A stretch of DNA of 13,092 nt from Holosporales bacterium (GCA_003542655.1 DPKF01000056.1:1-13092); one strand, 5' to 3'; positions 1 through 7,682 are shown, counted from the stretch's first letter. The notes: generated by a model from the letters alone, not told the origin. Numbers and translations are program-made.

Positions 1-2
1 AT

Positions 3-317
3 TACCTGAAAAATGGCGCTGTAAATATTGACAACAATGCAGCTGAACGCCAGATTCGCCCTTTTGCCATTGGACGCAAAAACTGGTTGTTTATGGGAAG
101 CCCTGATGGAGCAAAAGCAGGGGTAATCCTCTACTCTTTAATTGAAACTGCAAAGCTAAATGACGTTAATCCTGAAGGATACTTAAAATTTCTCCTTGAA
201 CACTTTATAGATCCAGATGCGGATGAAAAAAGTTTAGAAAAGCTCATGCCATGGAATGCAAAAATACCGGATGATTATCCCAAACCAAGCCTTACAATTG
301 AAGAAAACACATCATAA
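3..317 (+). CDS. tnpC: IS66-family transposase TnpC, C-terminal part
   Basis: DDE transposase of the IS66 family, acting on the ends of its own element. The open frame enters from the window edge and gives 104 residues before TAA. The conserved C-terminal block is clear: DNNAAERQIRPFAIGRKNW (residues about 10-28 of the visible part), whose glutamate is expected to be the third catalytic acid, followed by LFMGSPDGAKAGVILYSLIETA and the typical tail with YLKFLLEHF. This last part matches the IS66 C-terminal domain. The N-terminal zinc-finger-like region and the first two catalytic aspartates lie outside the window. No frameshift or stop is seen in the visible part, so it may be intact. A TTG at 87 could be mistaken for a start, but the homology clearly continues upstream of it. 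Confidence 0.9.
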   Translation, partial: YLKNGAVNIDNNAAERQIRPFAIGRKNWLFMGSPDGAKAGVILYSLIETAKLNDVNPEGYLKFLLEHFIDPDADEKSLEKLMPWNAKIPDDYPKPSLTIEENTS

Positions 318-392
318 CTAAAAAAAATACACTTATTTTCTAAATGTTATATATTGCGAAATTGAGGGTTTCCGCGGCATGCAAGGGGAATA

Positions 393-414
393 GTGTACTT
401 CTTTGGACGCTTAC
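393..414 (-). repeat. IS66 right terminal inverted repeat
   Basis: On the minus strand the segment begins GTAAGCGTCC and continues AAAGAAGTACAC. The GTAAGCG start is typical of IS66-family ends, and the position, about 100 bp after the TnpC stop, fits. The exact inner limit is a guess because the partner repeat is not in the window. Confidence 0.75.
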
Positions 415-417
415 TTA

Positions 418-434
418 GATAGTGTCGTCATGAG
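418..434 (+). repeat. IS5-family terminal inverted repeat (left)
   Basis: GATAGTGTCGTCATGAG, perfectly inverted with respect to 1244-1260. Similarity stops at base 18, so 17 bp is the whole repeat. It is preceded by the TA target duplication. Confidence 0.92.
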
Positions 435-1192
435 ATTTTCAACCATAGAACTAAGCACCTTATATGAACCGCAGCCAGGAATGAGGATGTATTTTTAGCG
501 TATCGTGTTGCAAGACCTCGCCATCTTTTTAAATGTAGGAATGCATTTTCCACTAAGTGGCGCGATTTATAGATTTGTACGTCATGAGCGCGTTGAACCT
601 TTCTATTCTTCTTTGAGGGAATCACAGGATCGATACGCCTTGTTTGACACTGTTGTATGATTGCATCGGTATCGTTAAGCCTTATCCGCTAATAAAGATG
701 TTGGATTTATACCCTTAATAAGATGCTCAGCCTGCGTGCAATCTGCTGTGGTACCATCTGTAATAAGCATTCTGATCGGCATACCATGCGCATCCACGGC
801 CATGTGTACCTTGGTATTAAGCCCCCTTTTGAACGCGCCATATCTTGATTGCCGCCAACAGCTCCAGCAGCATGAGGGTGAACTTTAACATGAGTTGCAT
901 CAATCATAATCCACTCATAATCAGGATCATTAACTAAAATTTCTAATAGCCCCTCCCACACGCCTTTATCTCTCCAGCGGCAAAAACGCCTGTGTGTATT
1001 TTTCCAGCCCCCATAATCAGGTGGAAGATCTCGCCAAGGCGCACCAGTGCGCAGAATCCAAAATACAGCGTTAATAAATTGACGATTATTTGTTGCAACA
1101 CCACCCCAAGAACCTTTTTTACCAGGAAGGTGAGGCTCTAAAAGAAACCAAGCCTTATCAGAAATGTCGTGACGTCTATGTATTTGTGCCAT
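428..1192 (-). pseudogene. IS5-family transposase, frameshifted
   Basis: DDE transposase of the IS5 family, IS427-like group. The first frame starts at ATG 1192 with AGGTG seven bases upstream as ribosome binding site, and covers the N-terminal DUF4096-like region (ISDKAWFLLEPHLPG, GAPWRDLPPDYGGW) and the first catalytic aspartate in MIDATHVKVH. At AAAAGGGGG (822-830) homology passes to the -1 frame and continues as GLNTKVHMAVDAHGMPIRML up to LLADKA with the second aspartate. This looks like normal programmed frameshifting of the group. There one extra base (675-676) creates TAA. The third frame then resumes with DTDAIIQQC, the catalytic glutamate in HLVENAF and KRWRGLATRYAK, and ends with TGA at 428. 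All catalytic acids are present, but the second shift is not at a slippery site, so the copy is probably dead unless this is a sequencing error. Confidence 0.88.
822..830 (-). promoter_or_regulatory. Probable -1 ribosomal frameshift site in the IS5-family transposase
   Basis: AAAAGGGGG on the coding strand, read as TCA AAA GGG GGC in the first frame. A -1 shift here joins SKGG directly to LNTKVHMAVDA, restoring the family consensus without loss or gain of a residue. IS427-group elements are known to express transposase by frameshifting. Whether ribosomes shift here is inference. Confidence 0.6.
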
Positions 1193-1243
1193 AAAGCTGC
1201 ACCTAGTGAAAAAATACTAAATGAAGAATAGCATTTATTTTAA

Positions 1244-1260
1244 CTCATGACGACACTATC
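1244..1260 (-). repeat. IS5-family terminal inverted repeat (right)
   Basis: Reverse complement of the 17-bp repeat at 418-434, without mismatch. It is followed by the TA target duplication at 1261-1262. Its last base, read on the minus strand, supplies the G of the TAG stop codon of the neighbouring gene. Confidence 0.92.
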
Positions 1261-1323
1261 TAGAGTTCGTGTAAGTGCTCGAGCTTGTGATTTTTTATAC
1301 TATCTAGGGCTCGTGTAAGTGCT
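1255..1323 (+). repeat. 25-bp direct repeat, 44 bp apart, spanning an IS end
   Basis: Copies at 1255-1279 and 1299-1323 agree at 23 of 25 bases (ACTATCTAG, then AG or GG, then TTCG or CTCG, then TGTAAGTGCT). The first six bases of the left copy belong to the IS5-family inverted repeat; the rest, and the whole right copy, lie in the flanking gene. The 44-bp spacing is not a multiple of three, so it is a DNA repeat and not a protein repeat. Confidence 0.75.
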
Positions 1324-1493
1324 TTTTTTTGTTGTTCTCGGAGCTCGTCGAGGGCAGTATCGGCATTAAGAGGAGAAACGACATCGGTTAAGTTTGTTAG
1401 ACTACTGTCTTTCACAGTCAAACTATCTGAACTGAATAGTGATGATATAGATAATGATAGTAAAGTAAGGACACTTTTAATTTTTGAATTCAT
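1260..1493 (-). CDS. Small secreted protein, function unknown
   Basis: A 77-residue protein not recognised as a known family. The chosen ATG at 1493 gives a signal-peptide-like start (MNSKIKSVLTLLSLSISSLF: two lysines, then a hydrophobic run, then SSD), so export from the cytoplasm is likely. The mature part is short, polar and ends in a charged, probably helical tail (ALDELREQQKKALTRALDSI and on). A longer frame opens at TTG 1547, but that TTG is the -35 box of a good promoter whose transcript would start near 1512, so the longer version is rejected. No good Shine-Dalgarno is seen before the ATG. The stop TAG is made of the TA target duplication plus the first base of the IS5-family element. 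Without the insertion the codon would have been TAA, so the protein is not shortened by it. Confidence 0.55.
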   Translation of the reverse strand: MNSKIKSVLTLLSLSISSLFSSDSLTVKDSSLTNLTDVVSPLNADTALDELREQQKKALTRALDSIKNHKLEHLHEL

Positions 1494-1518
1494 TTTAAAA
1501 CGATAATATTTTTTTCTA

Positions 1519-1547
1519 CTTATACACCATACATGTATCAAGGTCAA
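1519..1547 (-). promoter_or_regulatory. Sigma70-type promoter of the small secreted-protein gene
   Basis: On the minus strand, TTGACC (1547-1542), a 17-bp spacer and TATAAG (1524-1519); each box matches consensus at five of six positions. Transcription would start near 1512, about 18 bases before the ATG at 1493. Confidence 0.6.
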
Positions 1548-1999
1548 TACCCCTGTTCTAAAATGAAGTGCTACACCTTAAACTAAGAATTGCTGGTTCT
1601 GTCGCATCTGATGATGCAAGTTCGTAAAGTGTGCTAAAATAGAGATTTATTATAAAATTTCAATCACAAATGATAACCATTTCACCATCACATTTACACG
1701 ATTTTAAAGGCTTTTGTTCATCTCCATCCATTCTACTGGTTGCTAGTTAGCAAAATACCTGTAACCATTACTGGTAGTCTATTGCGGGTGTAAATTCAAA
1801 AAATTTATAATACCAAAAAAATACAAATATTTTGCTGGAAAAAACCACAGAATCTAGACTGAGTTTAATTTAAAAATAGTTAGGATGACCTTAAATTGAT
1901 TATATTTATCTAGATAGCTGCTTAAAACTGTTTCTCATCAATAATACAACCCGCAACCAGTTGTTTATCTATTTTCTGATTCATGCAACACAGCCCTAA
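1548..1999. other. Gene-free stretch with decayed IS ends
   Basis: No open frame with coding character is seen on either strand in about 450 bp. The right edge is an IS903-like end (1969-1995, minus). A weaker, inward-facing similar sequence starts at 1595 (GGTTCTGTCGCAT, ten of thirteen bases like GGCTGTGTTGCAT at the other edge). The interior is AT-rich, has no recognisable transposase remnant, and may be what is left of an element or a small non-autonomous one. No convincing intrinsic terminator for the efflux operon was found here. Confidence 0.5.
1969..1995 (-). repeat. IS903-like terminal sequence, orphan, at the 3' end of the efflux operon
   Basis: Read on the minus strand from 1995 it begins GGCTGTGTTGCATGAAT. 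This agrees at 15 of 17 bases with the start of the remnant element at 7776 (GGCCGTGTTGCATAAAT), and over 27 bases at about 22. It starts four bases beyond the stop codon of the outer-membrane channel gene. The sequence AGCCCTAA occurs twice at this junction (1992-1999 and 2004-2011). No transposase is attached. Confidence 0.55.
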
Positions 2000-3370
2000 T
2001 CAGAGCCCTAAAACTTTATAAAGATTTACGATGTTCATAAATGATTTTTTTTGCACATCAATAAATTTTATTTGAACTAAATGAAGTTCATATTCAGCCT
2101 GAAGATATTTAAGCAAGCTTTCAATGCCTAATTTATAGCCCATAGAGATAATGTTACAGGTTTTTTCTTGATCTTTAACAAGCTGTCTGTGTGCATTTTT
2201 CTGGGTATTAAGCTCTTGCGTTGTAAGGAGTGCATTTGCAACTTCACGAAAAGCACGTTCAACTAATTCTTCATATTGTATGATCGCTATTTCTTTACGT
2301 ATTTCACTTAACTCAAGGTTTGCCATATTAGCGCCGCCCTCAAAAATTGGCAATGAAAGTTGTGGAGTAAAACTCCATGCTCCTCCAGAAGAACTTGAAA
2401 ACAAATTTGCAAGAGAGGAACTCATAAATCCATATGTCCCTGTTAGACTGATCTTGGGGAAAAAGGCAGCTCTTGCAGCACCAATATGCGCATTAGCAGC
2501 CTTTAACTTATGTTCCTGTTGAACAATATCGGGACGTTCAAGCAGAATAGATGACGATAATCCCTCTGGCAGATTTTTTATTATTTCAAGATGGTCAAGG
2601 TTTTTTGAGATTACGAGTTCTTTATTCTTTTGCCCTACCAGCAATAAAATAGCGTTTTCATCCTCTTGGACATGACGTATGTACAGTGCATGATCACCCC
2701 TGGCCCTTTCTAGTGCAGATGATGCTTCTGCAAGCATGACATCATCGGCAACACCATTATGATAATTATGTTTCATGATATCGTAAAATTTTTGTTTATT
2801 TTTTAGTATATCTTCTGTAATGTGCAGAATTTTATTGTCTGCTAACCATTGAATATAGGCATTTGCTGTTTCTGCAATTAAAATAATTTGCGCGGCATCG
2901 CGTGCAGACTCTGTTGCAAAATACGACTCAAGTGCGCTATCATTTTCACTTTGTAGACGACCAAATAAATCAATTTCAAAGGTTGGCGTTATATTCGCTT
3001 TATAGGCTGTCATATTTGCCATACTTTGTTTTGATCCTTCTATACTAATTCCTGCACGTGGAAGCAAATTGGCAAAGTCTATTTGATATAACGCGCGAGC
3101 AGATTGCACATTTAAAACAGCGATACGTAAACTATGGTTATATGATATAGCAGCCTCAATAATTTTCTGTAATTCCGGGGATTTAAAATAATTTTTCCAA
3201 GATGTTTCTCGTGACGCCTTCCCTTGTTGAGTATCAAGAGATATATCATTTTCTTGCTGGCTATTGTTAAAAAAATCCCAACCTGTAGGTATAAGGGGGG
3301 TTGGCCGTGTATATTCAGGCGCTAAACTTGTACAACCAGTAAGCAAAAGAAGCAGGAAACAAATTTTCAT
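2000..3370 (-). CDS. RND efflux outer-membrane channel lipoprotein (OprM/NodT type)
   Basis: TolC-like outer-membrane factor that forms the exit duct of a tripartite efflux system. The start MKICFLLLLLTGCTSLAPEY is a lipoprotein signal with lipobox LTGC; Cys13 should be lipidated, as in OprM. The rest (456 residues, normal length) shows two outer-membrane efflux protein repeats: the first contains the helical stretch around residues 75-240 (TPTFEIDLFGRLQSENDSA, the family's WEIDLFGR-like block), the second LLERPDIVQQEHKLKAANAHIGAARAAFFP and LSLPIFEGGANMANLE. Its ATG overlaps the stop of the pump gene by four bases (ATGA, 3367-3370), indicating translational coupling. It ends LYKVLGL, a little shorter than the family's usual LGGGW-like end. 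Four bases after the stop an IS end begins, so the last few codons may have been replaced by that insertion. Confidence 0.92.
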   Translation of the reverse strand: MKICFLLLLLTGCTSLAPEYTRPTPLIPTGWDFFNNSQQENDISLDTQQGKASRETSWKNYFKSPELQKIIEAAISYNHSLRIAVLNVQSARALYQIDFANLLPRAGISIEGSKQSMANMTAYKANITPTFEIDLFGRLQSENDSALESYFATESARDAAQIILIAETANAYIQWLADNKILHITEDILKNKQKFYDIMKHNYHNGVADDVMLAEASSALERARGDHALYIRHVQEDENAILLLVGQKNKELVISKNLDHLEIIKNLPEGLSSSILLERPDIVQQEHKLKAANAHIGAARAAFFPKISLTGTYGFMSSSLANLFSSSSGGAWSFTPQLSLPIFEGGANMANLELSEIRKEIAIIQYEELVERAFREVANALLTTQELNTQKNAHRQLVKDQEKTCNIISMGYKLGIESLLKYLQAEYELHLVQIKFIDVQKKSFMNIVNLYKVLGL

Positions 3371-6300
3371 GCACGGGAACCTTTTTTGAGTGTTTGCGCG
3401 ATAATGTAAAACATCGGCACAAAAAATATAGCCAATGTTGCTGCAACCATACCGCCTATCACGCCAACACCTATCGCGTTTTGCCCCGCTGATCCTGCCC
3501 CTGTTGACAGAGCCAAGGGCATAACTCCAAGAATAAAGGCCATAGATGTCATCGCAATTGGACGAAAGCGCAGCTTGGCAGCCATAAGTGCTGCTTCAGT
3601 TATATCCATACCGCTTTCATATTGTTTTTTTGCAAATTCAATAATCAAAATAGCATTTTTAGCGACTAACCCGACTGTTGTTAATAATGCAAGTTGAAAA
3701 TAAATATCATTTTGAAAATTATTGGCCCACGTAAAAAGTGCAGCCCCAAATATACCAAACGGCACAGTTAAAATCACAGCAAGAGGTACTGCCCAACTTT
3801 CATAAAGTGCAGCAAGACATAAAAATACGAATAATAACGATAAAGTATAAAGAATTTTCGTTTGAGATCCACTTAGACGTTCTTCGTAAGAAAGGCCAAT
3901 CCATTCAATTGCAATGCCTTTAGGAAGTTCCAGCGATATGGTTTCAATTATTTGCATTGCTTCGCCTGTGCTAACACCCGTTGCTGCAGACCCTTGAATT
4001 TCAATTGACGATACACCATTAAAACGTTCTAATTTTGGTGATCCAAATTTCCATGATCCTTGTGAAAAAGAACTAAAGGGAATCATCTCATTATTTTTAT
4101 TGCGCACATACCATTTTTTAATGTCATCTGGTGACATACGATAAATTGAATCTGCTTGAATATACACTTTTTTAATGCGCTCGTGATCAAGAAAATCATT
4201 TATATAGCTAGACCCCCATGCCGTTTGTAGCGTGTTATTGACATCTGAAATAGATAAAAACATCGCTTTGACTTTTTCACTATCAATGTGCAACTTAAAT
4301 TGTGGTACATCTTCAAGTCCATTGGTTCTAATGCCAACTATTTTTGGATTTGCAGATGCTAAAGAAAAAAGTTGATTTCGTGCTTTTATTAGGGTGTCAT
4401 GCCCCAGCCCAGCTCTATCTATCAATTGAAAATTAAATCCGGAGGCTGTACCCAGTTCTCTAATAGGGGGCGGGAAAATAGCAAATGCCATAGCATCCTT
4501 TAATTGCATTAATGCATACATTGTGCGTTTTGCAATGGAAAAGACACTTTGATTTTCATCTTTGCGTTCATCCCATTTTTTTAGACTTAAAAAACCCATT
4601 CCAGCATTTTGGGCAACGCCTGAAAAATTAAATCCAACAATTGTAAAAAGGTGCTCTATATTATTTTTTTCTTTATCTAAAACATAGTCCTCAATTTTTT
4701 TAGTACTTTCTAAAGTGCGCTCAGCAGTAGAACCTGAAGGCGTATTAAGCAGTAAATACATTATACCCTGGTCCTCATCAGGTAAAAATGAAGTTGGTAA
4801 TTTTATAAAAATAAGTGCTATACAGGCAAGTATGCCAATATAAATCATAATAAATCGAAAAATTCGTTTCGTTATGTTTCTGCTGCCCTTAATATAAACT
4901 TCTCTACAATTTGCAAAATTACGATTAAACCATCCAAAAAAGCCCTTTTTCTTTTCTTCTTGAGGTTTTAAAATTGTTGCACATAGTGTAGGCGAAAGGA
5001 TTAGCGCAACAATGACAGATAACACCATGGAAGATACAAGTGTAATTGAAAATTGCCTATAAATTGCACCTGCAGATCCACTAAAAAATGCCATTGGCAC
5101 GAATACAGATGATAAAACTAATGTGATACCAACAAGTGCTCCGGTAATTTGATCCATGGATTTGCGTGTTGCTTCCTTAGCAGATTTTTTTTCTTCTTTC
5201 ATGATGCGTTCAACATTTTCAACAACAACTATCGCATCATCAACTAAAAGGCCAATGGCTAGGACCATGGCAAATAACGTTAGAACATTGATCGTAAAAC
5301 CAAAAGCTGCAAGAACTCCAAAAGTACCAAGCAATACGACGGGAACAGCGATGGTGGGAATTAAAGTCGCTCTAAAATTTTGTAAAAAAATGTACATAAT
5401 AATAAAGACAAGAAAAACAGCTTCAAACAATGTTTTTAGAATATTTTTGAGGGAGATTTCAATAAACGGCGTTGTATCAAACGGATATACAATCTTAATA
5501 TTTGGTGGCAACGTATCAGAAAGTTGCGCTATTTTTTCTTTTACAGCATCGGCTGTTGTCAGTGCATTAGCGCCCGTTGCTAAACTGATGGCAAGACCAG
5601 ATGCTGGATGTCTGTTATACCGTACGTCGCGTGTATATGCATCAGATCCTAATTCAATACGTGCCACATCCTTAAGGCGTACTTGTCCGCCATCAGAATT
5701 AACCCGCAATATAATATTTTCAAATTCTTGCGGTGACTTCAGCATACTTTGCGCGATAAGAGGTGCATTAAGTTGTTGCCCAGGAACCGCCGGGAGTCCG
5801 CCTAGCTGGCCTGCAGAAATATCTATATTTTGATCTTGAACGGCGTTTTTTATATCAAGAGTTGTTAGTCCATAACTTAAAAGTTTATCAGGATTAAGCC
5901 ATATACGCATGGCATGTGGATTTCCAAAAACTGTCAGACTACCAACACCAGGAATGCGGGAAATACTATCTTGAATTTTAGATACGATAATATCTCCTAA
6001 ATCTTTCTGATCTAAAGTATTATCATCACAGTAAAAACCCACGACAAGTAAGAAATTCGGATTTGATTTTGTGACAACAACACCTTGTTGTTGAACGGAT
6101 AAAGGTAGCTGTGGTATAGCTAGCTGAATTTTATTTTGTGTTTGAACTTGTGCAATATCTGGATTCGTTCCAGGCTCAAAAGTGACTGTAATGTTAGAAC
6201 TACCATCCAAACTTTTAGAATTTAAATAACGTAGATTATCAATACCCGTTAATTTTTGCTCAATAATTTGCGTGACACTATTTTCAATTGTTTGTGCATC

Positions 6301-6456
6301 GGCACCTGGGTAAGCTGCATTAATAGTAACTGTAGGCGGTGCTATATTTGGATATTGTTCAACTGGAAGGTATGCAATAGATAGCATGCCAGCAAACATA
6401 ATCAAAATAGATATTACCCAAGAAAAAACAGGTCTATCTAGAAAAAAATGTGTCAT
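3367..6456 (-). CDS. RND efflux pump, inner-membrane permease (AcrB/MexB type, HAE1)
   Basis: Proton-driven inner-membrane pump of the hydrophobe/amphiphile efflux family, exporting drugs or other amphiphiles through the adaptor and channel. Length 1029 residues is full size. Visible marks: N-terminal FFLDRPVFSWVISILIMFAG; PVEQYPNIAPPTV (about 31-43); periplasmic porter region with GADAQTIENSVTQIIEQ; TM4 motif GLLVDDAIVVVENVERIM with the proton-relay pair Asp406-Asp407; the second half starting near LPTSFLPDEDQG; TM10 motif VGLVAKNAILIIEFAKK with the relay Lys933; then RFRPIAMTS (963-971) and LSTGAGSAGQNAIG. All expected relay residues are present, so it should be functional. It is coupled to both neighbours by ATGA overlaps (6453-6456 and 3367-3370). 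Substrate cannot be deduced from sequence alone. Confidence 0.96.
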   Translation of the reverse strand: MTHFFLDRPVFSWVISILIMFAGMLSIAYLPVEQYPNIAPPTVTINAAYPGADAQTIENSVTQIIEQKLTGIDNLRYLNSKSLDGSSNITVTFEPGTNPDIAQVQTQNKIQLAIPQLPLSVQQQGVVVTKSNPNFLLVVGFYCDDNTLDQKDLGDIIVSKIQDSISRIPGVGSLTVFGNPHAMRIWLNPDKLLSYGLTTLDIKNAVQDQNIDISAGQLGGLPAVPGQQLNAPLIAQSMLKSPQEFENIILRVNSDGGQVRLKDVARIELGSDAYTRDVRYNRHPASGLAISLATGANALTTADAVKEKIAQLSDTLPPNIKIVYPFDTTPFIEISLKNILKTLFEAVFLVFIIMYIFLQNFRATLIPTIAVPVVLLGTFGVLAAFGFTINVLTLFAMVLAIGLLVDDAIVVVENVERIMKEEKKSAKEATRKSMDQITGALVGITLVLSSVFVPMAFFSGSAGAIYRQFSITLVSSMVLSVIVALILSPTLCATILKPQEEKKKGFFGWFNRNFANCREVYIKGSRNITKRIFRFIMIYIGILACIALIFIKLPTSFLPDEDQGIMYLLLNTPSGSTAERTLESTKKIEDYVLDKEKNNIEHLFTIVGFNFSGVAQNAGMGFLSLKKWDERKDENQSVFSIAKRTMYALMQLKDAMAFAIFPPPIRELGTASGFNFQLIDRAGLGHDTLIKARNQLFSLASANPKIVGIRTNGLEDVPQFKLHIDSEKVKAMFLSISDVNNTLQTAWGSSYINDFLDHERIKKVYIQADSIYRMSPDDIKKWYVRNKNNEMIPFSSFSQGSWKFGSPKLERFNGVSSIEIQGSAATGVSTGEAMQIIETISLELPKGIAIEWIGLSYEERLSGSQTKILYTLSLLFVFLCLAALYESWAVPLAVILTVPFGIFGAALFTWANNFQNDIYFQLALLTTVGLVAKNAILIIEFAKKQYESGMDITEAALMAAKLRFRPIAMTSMAFILGVMPLALSTGAGSAGQNAIGVGVIGGMVAATLAIFFVPMFYIIAQTLKKGSRA

Positions 6457-7682
6457 GATTGATCCTGCTTCATGAAAGATGCGTCAGAACGTCCAGATTC
6501 CTGAAATCGTGATGGAGTGACTGTGATATTAGGTTTAAGTTTTTGAATTCCTTCGTATACTATATCTTCTCCAGATTCAAGACCACTTTCGACAACCCAA
6601 GAATCCTCTATCATTTTTTTTGCAATAATTGTTCTTGGTATTGCTTTGTTATCTTTATCAATAACCCATACTTTTTTCGACCCATCTGCATTAATAATTG
6701 TTGATCTTTGTGGCACAGGAATCCCTTCAATTGTTAACGTTTTCATTTTGGCACGAACAAATAATCCAGGGAGTAGTATTTTGTCTGGATTGGGGAAGAT
6801 TATTCTAAGCAAAATTGAATTAGTACTTGGGTCAACTGTTGTATCAGTAAACTGTATTGTTCCTTTATGATTATAGGGTGAATCCTGATTTGCTAACAGA
6901 AGAGTGACGGCATTAAGTTTCTGCTCATCCTTAAGGAATCGTATACTATTATTTTGATCGTCGGATTGTTGTAATATGTCCACATAGATTGGATCAAGCT
7001 GTGTCACGCGTGCAATTGCTTTTTCTTGATTCGCCGTTACAAGCGCCCCTTTTGTGACTTCTGACTTTCCAATCCAGCCAGTAACAGGAGAGAGCATTTT
7101 CGTATAAGATAGATTAATTTTAGCCGTTTCTAACGCTGCTTCAGCAATGCCTACATCTGCTTTTGCAGCAGAAAGTTCGGCCAAAATATCATCGTAATTT
7201 TGCTTACTTATGCCGCCAATTTTAACAGCTTTACTGTAACGACTTGCTTTTGCTGTAATTGTTGTAAGCGTTGACTTTTTTTTTGTAAGATCTGCAATGG
7301 CACTATTATATTTTGCAAGATAAAGATTAGCATCAATTTGATAAAGCGGCTGTCCTTTTTCAATATAAGAACCTTCTTCAAACAGCTTATCTATGATAAT
7401 ACCTGTTACCTGTGGGCGAATTTCTGCTACCAAATATGGTACTGCGCGCGCCGGCAATTCTTCATAAAAATTAATAGATTTTTTTTGAACAGAAAAAACA
7501 CTAACCGGTACACTATACGGCGCATTGTTTACAGGTGGATTTGAGAGTTTTACAAAGAAAAAGAAACCAAGTGAACTTACAAGTATTCCTAAAAAAAATA
7601 ATGTTACGCGCGCATGCACAGTGAAAAATTTAATAAGATTTATAACGAAAGTGTTCAAATAGTTTGTGAATTTTTCAGGCAT
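6453..7682 (-). CDS. RND efflux periplasmic adaptor (AcrA/MexA type membrane fusion protein)
   Basis: Adaptor that bridges the pump and the outer-membrane channel. The 409 residues begin with about 24 mostly non-acidic residues and then one hydrophobic segment (residues about 26-44, VTLFFLGILVSSLGFFFFV). No lipobox cysteine follows, so it is probably anchored by this segment rather than lipidated as AcrA is. First biotinyl-lipoyl half at about 87-117 (EIRPQVTGIIIDKLFEEGSY), alpha-helical hairpin about 120-190, second half about 195-216 (LSPVTGWIGKSEVTKGALV), then beta-barrel with FTDTTVDPSTNSILLRIIFPNP and LPGLFVRAK, and a membrane-proximal domain with VPQRSTI and GLESGEDIVYEGIQKLKP. It is first in the operon. 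No clear Shine-Dalgarno precedes ATG 7682, and the upstream AT-rich 93 bp show only -10-like TATATT sequences. The start could be a little further in. Confidence 0.94.
   Translation of the reverse strand: MPEKFTNYLNTFVINLIKFFTVHARVTLFFLGILVSSLGFFFFVKLSNPPVNNAPYSVPVSVFSVQKKSINFYEELPARAVPYLVAEIRPQVTGIIIDKLFEEGSYIEKGQPLYQIDANLYLAKYNSAIADLTKKKSTLTTITAKASRYSKAVKIGGISKQNYDDILAELSAAKADVGIAEAALETAKINLSYTKMLSPVTGWIGKSEVTKGALVTANQEKAIARVTQLDPIYVDILQQSDDQNNSIRFLKDEQKLNAVTLLLANQDSPYNHKGTIQFTDTTVDPSTNSILLRIIFPNPDKILLPGLFVRAKMKTLTIEGIPVPQRSTIINADGSKKVWVIDKDNKAIPRTIIAKKMIEDSWVVESGLESGEDIVYEGIQKLKPNITVTPSRFQESGRSDASFMKQDQS

Larger units (their letters stand above)
1..414 (+). mobile_element. IS66-family element, right-hand part
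   Basis: The segment holds the C-terminal end of an IS66-type TnpC transposase followed by about 97 bp of non-coding DNA. It ends in a sequence that reads GTAAGCGTCC on the minus strand, which is the usual start of IS66-family terminal inverted repeats. The element therefore ends at 414; its left part lies outside the window. An 8-bp target duplication would be expected after 414, but it is interrupted by the neighbouring IS5-family insertion three bases later, so it cannot be checked here. Confidence 0.85.
418..1260 (-). mobile_element. IS5-family (IS427-like) insertion sequence, complete but inactive
   Basis: An 843-bp element with perfect 17-bp terminal inverted repeats (GATAGTGTCGTCATGAG at 418-434 and its reverse complement at 1244-1260). 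It is flanked by a TA dinucleotide on both sides (416-417 and 1261-1262), consistent with the 2-bp TA duplication of IS427-group elements. It carries a single transposase gene on the minus strand in two frames, with an additional disrupting base. It inserted three bases beyond the end of the IS66 element, so it is younger than that insertion. Confidence 0.9.

Noticed and set aside
1494..1547. Longer version of the small secreted protein starting at TTG 1547
   Set aside because: The TTG is the first part of a -35 box and the next bases form a well-spaced promoter, so the transcript starts downstream of it. The internal ATG gives a proper signal peptide.
1936..1964. Hairpin ACAAC/GTTGT downstream of the efflux operon as terminator
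   Set aside because: Only a 5-bp stem and no T-run after it on the transcribed strand.
2280..2522. 80-codon plus-strand frame inside the channel gene
   Set aside because: Antisense to a conserved coding region, with low-complexity translation and no ribosome binding site.
5156..5833. 225-codon plus-strand frame inside the pump gene
   Set aside because: It lies wholly antisense to the conserved RND pump and has no recognisable domain; a shadow of the real coding strand.
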